DNA from: Planctomycetota bacterium
Lineage (GTDB): Bacteria; Planctomycetota; UBA1135; GCA-002686595
Length of the DNA stretch: 39,166 bases
Direction of reading: 5' to 3'
NCBI GenBank assembly: GCA_026692705.1
Contig: JAPLOE010000227.1
Span: 1 to 39,166, forward strand
Of the stretch, positions 33,212-39,166 are shown piece by piece. The position numbers were made by a program, and so were the translations under genes. Numbering within the stretch: position 1 is the first letter of the stretch; the number at the start of each line of letters is the position of its first letter. Under the pieces are notes generated by a model. It made no database searches. It was not told where the DNA came from and was given only the letters and a program-made list of their open reading frames with translations.

Positions 33212-33445
33212 TCACGGGCGACGCGTGCCGTTGCTCCGCCACGAGACCACGGCAAGCACCATCAGCGCGAACCCGCCCAGGCCCGCCGACGCGTACACCG
33301 TGCGCCACAGCCATGGACGCGGTCCCGACGACGGCTCGAGCGTCGCGAGCAGACCGAGGACCGACAGCGCGCACAGCCCGAGGGCCGCGAGCACGAGCAG
33401 CACGACGACAAGGCGGCGACCTCCGCGGTTCGACATGGAATCCAT
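33212..33445 (-). CDS. Small protein with two membrane helices
   Basis: 77 residues from ATG 33445 (MDSMSNRGGRRL), with GAGGAG about eleven bases upstream; ATG 33436 is an alternative start. Two hydrophobic helices, LVVVLLVLAALGLCALSVLG and TVYASAGLGGFALMVLAVVS, are joined by a short Pro-rich loop (EPSSGPRPWLWR), and basic residues flank both ends, so N- and C-termini are probably cytoplasmic. I do not recognise a family. It lies between aquaporin and the DUF2785 lipoprotein on the same strand and may be part of a stress-related row. Confidence 0.7.
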   Translation of the reverse strand: MDSMSNRGGRRLVVVLLVLAALGLCALSVLGLLATLEPSSGPRPWLWRTVYASAGLGGFALMVLAVVSWRSNGTRRP

Positions 33446-33495
33446 GGGTGCGGATTCTCCTCGCGCCGGTCGAAGTCGCCGCTCCACTCCTGCCT

Positions 33496-33542
33496 CGGCC
33501 CGCAATTCGGGCCGCTTATCGACGCCGCCGCGTCAGCGCGGC
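33496..33542 (-). terminator. Two inverted repeats after the aquaporin gene
   Basis: Going downstream of the aquaporin stop (33558) on the minus strand come GCCGCG-CTGA-CGCGGC (33542-33527) and CGGCCCG-AATTG-CGGGCCG (33514-33496). Both arms pairs are perfect, but no T tract follows. They may end aquaporin transcription or serve as an operator for the 77-residue gene. Confidence 0.4.
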
Positions 33543-33557
33543 CCGCACGACGCGCCC

Positions 33558-34247
33558 TCAGCTCTTCTCGTCGCCGATGAAGCGATAGATGAGCGCGCCA
33601 ATCACCGCTCCGGCGATCGGGGCGACCCAGAAGAGCCACAGCTGCGCGACGGCCCAGTCGCCGACGAACAGCGCGACGCCCGTGCTGCGCGCGGGATTCA
33701 CCGACGTGTTGGTGACCGGGATGCTGATCAGGTGGATCAGCGTCAGCCCGAGCCCGATCGCGATCGGCGCGAAGCCCGCGGGTGCGCGCTTGTCGGTCGC
33801 GCCGAGGATCACGATCAGGAAGAACGCGGTCATCACGATCTCGGCCAGCGCGGCGGCGAGCAGCGAATAGCCACCCGGCGAGTGCTCGGCGTAGCCGTTC
33901 GACGCGAAACCGCCGGCGAGGTCGAAGCCCGCCTTGCCGCTCGCGATTCCGTACAGCACGCCACCGGCCGCGATCGCGCCGAGCACCTGCGCGGCAATGT
34001 ACGGAACGAGCTTGCTCGCCTGGAAGCGCCCGGCGGCGACCAGTCCGATCGAGACCGCGGGATTGAGGTGGCATCCGGAGATGTGGCCGATCGCGTAGGC
34101 CATCGTGAGCACGGTCAGGCCGAACGCGAACGAGACGCCGAGCAGGCCGATGCCGACGTCGGGGAAAGCCGCGGCGAGCACCGCGCTCCCGCAGCCGCCG
34201 AGCACCAACCAGAACGTCCCGAGAAATTCCGCCGCGTACGCCTTCAT
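33558..34247 (-). CDS. aqpZ: Aquaporin Z
   Basis: 229 residues from ATG 34247, with a strong GGAGG Shine-Dalgarno sequence six bases upstream, unlike most genes here. Six membrane helices and two half-helices are visible. The two pore motifs are [12 protein letters not shown] and [20 protein letters not shown]. The N-terminus [20 protein letters not shown] is typical of AqpZ. The selectivity filter residues F, H, T and R fit water-specific channels rather than glycerol facilitators: [19 protein letters not shown] contains the H and the R. The protein lets water cross the inner membrane quickly during osmotic change. Two inverted repeats follow the gene. Upstream 34248-34370 holds no gene. Confidence 0.97.
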   Translation of the reverse strand: MKAYAAEFLGTFWLVLGGCGSAVLAAAFPDVGIGLLGVSFAFGLTVLTMAYAIGHISGCHLNPAVSIGLVAAGRFQASKLVPYIAAQVLGAIAAGGVLYGIASGKAGFDLAGGFASNGYAEHSPGGYSLLAAALAEIVMTAFFLIVILGATDKRAPAGFAPIAIGLGLTLIHLISIPVTNTSVNPARSTGVALFVGDWAVAQLWLFWVAPIAGAVIGALIYRFIGDEKS

Positions 34248-34370
34248 CCATCTCCTCCGTGGTTTGCGAGCACGACCCGAGAACTCGTCAGCGCATCCAT
34301 CGCGCCGCGGGAACAGGCCTGAACGGCGAATGGTATCTGCGCCGTCGACCCAATTCGATGGCGCGCCGCG

Positions 34371-34964
34371 TCAACGCTCGAGCGGACGGCACTCGGAGAA
34401 GTTCTTCGTGGTGACGTAACCGCGGTCCAAGGAGGCGAGCTCGACCACGGCCTCGTACCGACGGCCCGGCTCGGCCGGCCAGACGCCCTTGAGGGACGTC
34501 GGCTTGCGATAGCTCTCGAGCGTTTCGAGTTCGAACAGCAGCCGCGTTCCGTCGCATCGAACTCCGTGCAACCGGATTGGGTACCCGATGCCGCAGTGGC
34601 CACCCAGCTCCCTGCCCACGGAGTGAATGCCGTACTTGGGATCTGCACCGATCCCTGACTCCGGAGCCACCCAGTAGACATAACCTCGCGCCGAATCGAA
34701 GGCGAAGTCGTCGCGACGGGCATCGAGCTCGACGAGTCGCTCTCGTCCCGTTTCGCTGTCGAGCAGTTGCTTGACCAGAGTGGTCGTCGTCGGAGTCAGC
34801 GCGGTGCTCACCGTGCCATCCTTGAAGCGCAACTCGAGCTCGGAGAACAACCCGCCGATGCGTCGGCCCGAACCGCGCGCGCTCATCACGAACGCAGCGA
34901 CCATGACCGCGAGGAGTGCAGCGAAAACAAAGGCCACGGCGAGACGAGCGCGATGGGTCTGCAT
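34371..34964 (-). CDS. Membrane-anchored hypothetical protein
   Basis: 197 residues from ATG 34964. One N-terminal membrane helix (LAVAFVFAALLAVMVAAFVM, about residues 8-27) is followed by a beta-rich external domain with many charged residues: LELRFKDGTVSTAL, DFAFDSARGYVYWVAPESG, GGHCGIGYPIRLHGVRCDGT and YVTTKNFSECRPLER. Three cysteines could form a disulfide and one free thiol. I do not recognise a family. It is oriented with its neighbours but separated by 123 bases from aquaporin and by 85 bases from the YflT-like gene. TATCCT about 45 bases upstream may be a -10 box. Confidence 0.78.
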   Translation of the reverse strand: MQTHRARLAVAFVFAALLAVMVAAFVMSARGSGRRIGGLFSELELRFKDGTVSTALTPTTTTLVKQLLDSETGRERLVELDARRDDFAFDSARGYVYWVAPESGIGADPKYGIHSVGRELGGHCGIGYPIRLHGVRCDGTRLLFELETLESYRKPTSLKGVWPAEPGRRYEAVVELASLDRGYVTTKNFSECRPLER

Positions 34965-35049
34965 GGGAGCGCGGCGTGCGATGGGAAATCGCGCGCGCTT
35001 CAGCAGGATAGCCGTCGCGGCGGACGGAGAGCCAGCGCTGGCGCGCGCG

Positions 35050-35565
35050 TCAGCCGCGCCGCATCCACAGCGCCGTGGCGCCGAGCTTCTCGAGCACCGA
35101 AACCGCGAGCGCGAGCGGCGGGCCGCCCTTGCGACCGTTGACGGCCACGAGCACCTGCGACGGGCCCATTGCCTGATCGTGGAAGTCGGCGATCGCGGGC
35201 TCGAAGCCGCGCGTCATCATCGCGCCGATGAAGGCGCCGGCGAGACCGCCACCGAGCGCGGAGGCGAACCATGCTCCGGCCACGATCAAGCCCTCGCCTT
35301 GCGTCGGCGAGACCCAGATCGTCGCGACGAGCCCGGTGAGCAACCCGCCGACCACTCCGCCGATGAGAATCGCGCGTCGCGTGTGCGCTCCCGACGACGC
35401 GAGTCCGCCCACCTTGGCGTCCGCGCTCGAATGCATGTCGTCGTGTTTCGTCACCACACGGATGCTGCTGCGATCGAAACCCGCGGCGATCAGGCCCGTG
35501 ACGGCGCTGTCGGCCTGCGGTTGGCTATCGAAGACACCGGCCCGGATCGGAAGTTCGTGGATCAT
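35050..35565 (-). CDS. YflT/GsiB-type general stress protein with membrane hairpin
   Basis: 171 residues from ATG 35565. The N-terminal 50 residues resemble the heat-induced stress protein YflT domain (RAGVFDSQPQADSAVTGLIA, GFDRSSIRVVTKHDDM), where a ferredoxin-like fold recurs in many stress proteins. A glycine-rich hydrophobic region follows (ILIGGVVGGLLTGLVATIWV, LIVAGAWFASALGGGLAGAF), suggesting a membrane-active hairpin as in glycine-zipper proteins. The C-terminal part QVLVAVNGRKGG, LALAVSVLEKLGA could be a second small beta-alpha domain. Such genes are usually under general stress control. It follows the DUF4142 gene on the same strand but a terminator-like hairpin lies between. Confidence 0.75.
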   Translation of the reverse strand: MIHELPIRAGVFDSQPQADSAVTGLIAAGFDRSSIRVVTKHDDMHSSADAKVGGLASSGAHTRRAILIGGVVGGLLTGLVATIWVSPTQGEGLIVAGAWFASALGGGLAGAFIGAMMTRGFEPAIADFHDQAMGPSQVLVAVNGRKGGPPLALAVSVLEKLGATALWMRRG

Positions 35566-35595
35566 CGTTGGACTTGCTCGAGAGAAAGGAGTCCA

Positions 35596-35624
35596 GGCGC
35601 GAAGCTCGTCTCGAACTTCGCGCC
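35596..35624 (-). terminator. Terminator hairpin after the DUF4142 gene
   Basis: GGCGCGAAG (35596-35604) pairs perfectly with CTTCGCGCC (35616-35624), and TCG/CGA pairs extend the stem to a TCT loop. On the minus strand it lies 52 bases beyond the DUF4142 stop and is followed by a pyrimidine-rich GGACTCCTTTCTCT. This fits an intrinsic terminator of moderate strength. Confidence 0.6.
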
Positions 35625-35676
35625 CGGAATGTCGACTGGGACGCCTGCGTTCACCCGTTGGGGCAAACGCTCACGC

Positions 35677-36396
35677 TCACTCGGCCTTGCGCGCCGGGAT
35701 GTCCTTGCGCTCGAGACGCTGGGCGAGGTCCTTCGCCGTGGCGAGGTGCGCGCTCGTCTTGGTCTGCGCGTCCGCGAGGACGACCGCCAGTTCCGGAGTC
35801 ACGTGACGCTGGAAGACGACGAGCATGTCACCGCTCATGGAGTGCGAGGCGACCATCATCATCGTGTAGCAGCGGTCGAACTCCGCGCCCTGCTTGCTCG
35901 CGAGCTCGTTGCGAGCGGTGAGCAGGCACTGCTGGCCCAGCTCGTCGAACAGCGCCGCGTGGTCGAGTTCGCCCGAGGCGTTCGTGCGCGTCGCGGCCGG
36001 AGCCTGGTCGGGCTTGCCGTTGCCGTTGCTGCTGCCGTTGACCGGCGGAACGCTGCCGGAAGCACCGGGGCGACCGGAGCCGCTCGTGAACGGCACGAGC
36101 TTCTGCACGCACGCCTGGTGGTCCTCGACCATCATCGTCGCGAAGCGCTTGACCTCGGGATCGGTGGCGCGCTGCTGCGCGATGCGCGAGAGCTCGATCA
36201 GGTTCGACTGCGTGGTGCTCGCCCACTTGGCGAAGTAGCTGTCGCCGATCTTGGAGGCTTGCTTGAGGCTGTCCTGGTCGGCCTTGTCCTGGCGGCCCGA
36301 CGTGACGGGCTGCGGCTTGGGCTTGGACGTGTCCTGCGGGAGTGCGGCGAAAATGCCGCCTGCGGAGAGAAGAACGATCGTGAAGGTACGCAACAT
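35677..36396 (-). CDS. Secreted DUF4142 (ferritin-like) protein
   Basis: 239 residues from ATG 36396 with a signal peptide (MLRTFTIVLLSAGGIFAALP). The mature part is helical and matches DUF4142: DSYFAKWASTTQSNLIELSR, AQQRATDPEVKRFATMMVED, HQACVQKLVPF, a Ser/Gly/Asn-rich insertion of about 50 residues, LASKQGAEFDRCYTMMMV, and LAVVLADAQTKTSAHLATAK. Typical members have D-x-x-Y and H-x-x pairs forming a four-helix bundle related to ferritin; here FDRCYTMMMVASH and VEDHQ are seen. Members are linked to stress and envelope homeostasis, and metal binding is only suspected. The long low-complexity insert between helices is unusual. The gene upstream on the same strand is the GH94 protein, 247 bases away with no gene between. 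Confidence 0.88.
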   Translation of the reverse strand: MLRTFTIVLLSAGGIFAALPQDTSKPKPQPVTSGRQDKADQDSLKQASKIGDSYFAKWASTTQSNLIELSRIAQQRATDPEVKRFATMMVEDHQACVQKLVPFTSGSGRPGASGSVPPVNGSSNGNGKPDQAPAATRTNASGELDHAALFDELGQQCLLTARNELASKQGAEFDRCYTMMMVASHSMSGDMLVVFQRHVTPELAVVLADAQTKTSAHLATAKDLAQRLERKDIPARKAE

Positions 36397-36643
36397 ATGG
36401 AGAGTCCCCGGTGTCGTGAGCGGAGCTTGAGGAAGAGGTGATTCGCAGCCGTGATCTCACGAGCGCGCCCGAGGACTCGAGCCAGCGCCCCAAGGACGCG
36501 GCGTGAGCCGTCGAGGCAGGAATGTACGCCACACCCAGCGGCGGCGAAGTCGACAGGTGCACCGATCGGCACGCCGGGATCTGCCTACGAACAAGTCGCG
36601 GTGCACGTGGCGGCACGTTGGTGGCGGACTGCGCCCGGGCGGC

Positions 36644-39166
36644 TCAACGAATCGGCGAGCCCATGACGGCACGCACGCGGTGCTCGCGCGCATCGTCAAC
36701 GCACGGAATCGCACGCGGATCGACGGGCTGGCCGTCGAGAGTCGCGGAAGCGACGCCGCGGCAGACGCGCTCGGGATTGTCGACCTGAATCGAATAGCGC
36801 GAACGCCCCACGCGCCATTCGATCGAGAACGACGGCCATGAGCACGGAATGCAAGGTTGCAGCGCAAACGAGCCGCCGTGGCGCTGGAGCCCGAGAATGC
36901 CCTCGAGAGCGACGCGGTACATCCACGCCGACGCGCCCGTGTACCAGCTCCACCCACCGCGGCCGCGGTGCGCCGGATGGTCGTACACGTCGCCCGCCAG
37001 CACGTAGGGCTCGAGCTTGTAGCGCTGCACGTCCGCCGCCGTGCGCGAGTGGTTGATCGGATTGAGCATGTGGAAGAGCTCCATCGCCTCGTCCCCGCAA
37101 CCCAGCCGCGCGATCGCGAGCACGACCCATTGCGCGGCGTGCGTGTATTGGCCGCCGTTCTCGCGAATTCCGGGGAGATAGCCCTTGATGTAACCGGGAT
37201 CGACGGGACTTCGGTCGAAGGGGGGCGTGAGCAGCAGGATCACGCGTGACGCGCGCCGCACGAGGTGCGCGCGCACGGCATCCATGGCCTGTTCCGCGCG
37301 GGCCGTCGGTGCGACGCCGGAGAGCACGGCCCAGGTCTGCGCGAGCGAATCGATGCGACCTTCCTGATTCTCGGCGGAACCCAGCGGCGTGCCGTCGTCG
37401 AAGTAGGCGCGTCGATACCACTCGCCATCCCAGCTCTGCTCCAAGGTCGTCGCGAGCCGCGCGCGCAAACCGCGATACTTGGCGGCTCGTGCGCTGTCGC
37501 CACGCGCCTCGCACAGCGGTTCGAACGAACCGAGGATCGCGCACAGGAACCAACCGACGAACACGCTCTCCCCGCGCTGCTCGCTGCCGACGCGGTTGTA
37601 GCCGTCATTCCAGTCGCAGCTCCCGATCAAGGGCAGGCCATGCGAGCCCGCGGTGGTGCCGCGGTCGATGGCGCGCAGCGCGTGCTCGAAGAGCGTGGCG
37701 CTCTCGCTCGACACGCGCGGCTCGCCGTAGGCCTCGGCGTGACCTTCGGGAACCGCGGGGCCCTCGAGAAAGGGCACGGAAACGTCCAGCACGGCGAGAT
37801 CGCCGGTCGTGTCGACGTAATGGGCCACCGCGTACGCGAGCCACAGCAAGTCATCGGAGCAGCGCGTGCGCAGGCCGCGGCCGGTATCCGCGTCCCACCA
37901 GTGCTGGACGTCGCCTTCGACGAACTGCCGGGCCGCCGCGCGCAGGATGTGCTCGCGCGCGAGCTCCGGCCGCGTGTGGAGCAGTGCGAGCACGTCCTGC
38001 AGCTGGTCGCGGAAGCCGAAGGCCCCGCTGGGCTGGTAGTAGCTCGAGCGCGCCCAGAGCCGGCAGGCGAGCGTGGAGTACATGAGCCAGCGGTTGGTGA
38101 GCAGGTCGAACGAGTCGTCGGGCGTCGACACTTTCACCGCGTCGAGGTTTTGCTCCCACGCCGCCTCGACGGCGCCAAGTTCCGCGCGTGCGACGGCCAC
38201 GTCGCGGAAGTGGAGCACGAGTTCGCGGGCCTCGGCCGCATCGCGACCCTGACCGAGCAGCACGACGATCGTCCGGGACTCGCCGGGAGCGAGCCGGATG
38301 CTCGCCTGCAGCGCGGCGCACGGATCCAGCCCGGCGCCAAAACGATTCGAGAGCCGCGGGTTGCCGAGCGCGCCAGCGCGCTGGAGCGATCCGTTGCGGC
38401 CCAGAAACTCCGTGCGATCCCCGGTGGCGGCGACAAGCGGCTCGCTGAGCGCCGAGAATGCCACCGATGCGCCGTAGCGCTCGTTGTAGGGATTGCGCGC
38501 GAACAACGCCTCGCTGGCGCCGTCCAATTCCGTGATGACGAATCGATTGGCGACCCACGACGGCGCGGCGAGCGACCAGGCGCAATAGGAGAAGAGCGTC
38601 AGCTGACGCGGCGCGCGCGAGTGGTTTGTGAGCGTGAGCAGCGAGAGCTTGATCGGCGCGTCCACGGCCACGAACACGGCGAGTTCCTGATGGAGCCCCC
38701 CCACGCTGCGCTCGAAACGCGACACGCCGGCGGCGTGGCGCACGATCCACTCGGGAGAACGCGCCGTGCGCGCGAACACTCCCGGCTGCGCGGCCCAGAT
38801 CACGCCATTGCCTTCGTCGCGCAGCAGGATGGCCTCGGCCGTCGGGTCGCTGACGGGATCGTTGGCAAAGGGCGTCAGCCGGTTCTCGCGGCTGTTGCCG
38901 CACCACGTGTGCGCCGCCCCGCGTTCGCTCACGATCGTTCCGAAACGCGCGTTCGCGATGACGTTGCACCACGGCATCGGGGTCTCGCTGCCGCCGCGCA
39001 GCCGGATGACGTACTCGCGTCCGTCGCGCGCGAAGCCGCCTAGACCGTTGTCCATCACGAGCACCGGCGCCGCGAGCGTGTCGTCGCGTTCGGGAACATC
39101 ATCGAGCACCGCAGACGCCAGCCGCGGATGCTCCAGGCCGGGCATGCGCTCGAGCTGCGCCGCGAG
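36644..39166 (-). CDS. GH94 phosphorylase-type catalytic region of a cyclic beta-1,2-glucan synthase-like protein (5' end beyond window)
   Basis: 840 codons are visible and the frame is still open at the window edge, so the gene continues outside. It starts here with a GH94 N-terminal domain ([59 protein letters not shown]) and continues to the catalytic alpha/alpha barrel: [80 protein letters not shown] with the catalytic Asp, [40 protein letters not shown] and [20 protein letters not shown]. This resembles the C-terminal part of NdvB/ChvB, which sets the ring size of osmoregulated periplasmic glucans. The GT84 part would lie upstream, outside the window. An independent disaccharide phosphorylase is an alternative. 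Confidence 0.9.
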   Translation of the reverse strand, partial: LAAQLERMPGLEHPRLASAVLDDVPERDDTLAAPVLVMDNGLGGFARDGREYVIRLRGGSETPMPWCNVIANARFGTIVSERGAAHTWCGNSRENRLTPFANDPVSDPTAEAILLRDEGNGVIWAAQPGVFARTARSPEWIVRHAAGVSRFERSVGGLHQELAVFVAVDAPIKLSLLTLTNHSRAPRQLTLFSYCAWSLAAPSWVANRFVITELDGASEALFARNPYNERYGASVAFSALSEPLVAATGDRTEFLGRNGSLQRAGALGNPRLSNRFGAGLDPCAALQASIRLAPGESRTIVVLLGQGRDAAEARELVLHFRDVAVARAELGAVEAAWEQNLDAVKVSTPDDSFDLLTNRWLMYSTLACRLWARSSYYQPSGAFGFRDQLQDVLALLHTRPELAREHILRAAARQFVEGDVQHWWDADTGRGLRTRCSDDLLWLAYAVAHYVDTTGDLAVLDVSVPFLEGPAVPEGHAEAYGEPRVSSESATLFEHALRAIDRGTTAGSHGLPLIGSCDWNDGYNRVGSEQRGESVFVGWFLCAILGSFEPLCEARGDSARAAKYRGLRARLATTLEQSWDGEWYRRAYFDDGTPLGSAENQEGRIDSLAQTWAVLSGVAPTARAEQAMDAVRAHLVRRASRVILLLTPPFDRSPVDPGYIKGYLPGIRENGGQYTHAAQWVVLAIARLGCGDEAMELFHMLNPINHSRTAADVQRYKLEPYVLAGDVYDHPAHRGRGGWSWYTGASAWMYRVALEGILGLQRHGGSFALQPCIPCSWPSFSIEWRVGRSRYSIQVDNPERVCRGVASATLDGQPVDPRAIPCVDDAREHRVRAVMGSPIR

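Noticed and set aside
1-39166. tRNA, rRNA or riboswitch genes
   Set aside because: No cloverleaf, conserved rRNA core or known riboswitch motif was noticed on either strand by eye; a covariance-model search would be decisive.

Overview
The window is GC-rich, uses the standard code and is tightly packed with 30 protein genes (two cut by the window edges), several secreted or lipid-anchored. No rRNA, tRNA, CRISPR array, integrase or transposase was seen. The likely source is a planctomycete (Planctomycetota). This is inferred from an ECF sigma factor fused through a membrane segment to carboxypeptidase-regulatory-like repeats, large secreted proteins with a shared Cys-rich C-terminal module ending in W-[YF]-R-D ... 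TNLS-x-A, and an FG-GAP/NHL-like surface protein. A related high-GC phylum cannot be excluded by eye.

Layout. 1-276: start of a TetR regulator (-) with a palindromic operator candidate upstream. 569-6058: large secreted protein (+) converging on the sigma-factor fusion (-), with paired hairpins between them. 6143-8525: GT4 glycosyltransferase then GNAT-type acyltransferase (-), closed by a clear intrinsic terminator. 8644-11528: pirin, HAD hydrolase (GTGA overlap) and a DUF3750-type lipoprotein (+). 11548-15465: rtcB, a YfhO-like membrane protein (ATGA overlap) and a 93-residue protein (-). 15590-18756: choice-of-anchor-I protein, Sel1 lipoprotein, PgeF/YfiH-type enzyme (+). 18760-19362: HNH protein (-). 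19491-22360: SDR and AlkA-type glycosylase (TGATG overlap), then a secreted HEAT-like protein (+). 22404-23909: membrane-anchored protein with a carboxypeptidase-regulatory-like fold (-). 23973-25049: GT90 (LpsA/CAP10) glycosyltransferase (+). 25248-27977: seven-repeat FG-GAP protein (+). 27997-30744: a second, broken copy of the alkA-HEAT block (+), in which two alkA remnants flank a frameshifted kinase-like gene, followed by an intact HEAT paralogue. 30832-39166: all minus strand: signal-peptide Old Yellow Enzyme, DUF2785 lipoprotein, small membrane protein, aquaporin Z, anchored hypothetical, YflT-like stress protein, DUF4142 protein and the catalytic end of a cyclic-glucan-synthase-like GH94 protein.

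Much of the content serves the envelope: GT4/GNAT, GT90, YfhO and GH94 for glycan building or modification, PgeF for peptidoglycan quality, aquaporin plus DUF4142/YflT proteins for osmotic or stress response. Repair functions are RtcB (RNA) and AlkA (DNA). The most unusual structure is 27997-29195, an alkA duplicate split by about 1.1 kb carrying an actin-fragmin-kinase-like gene with a one-base frame break. A second recurrent signal is a TANNNT box 6-10 nt before several start codons that lack a Shine-Dalgarno sequence, consistent with leaderless transcripts. No gene-free stretch exceeds 300 bases; the longest, 277-568, holds the TetR operator candidate and nothing else I recognise.
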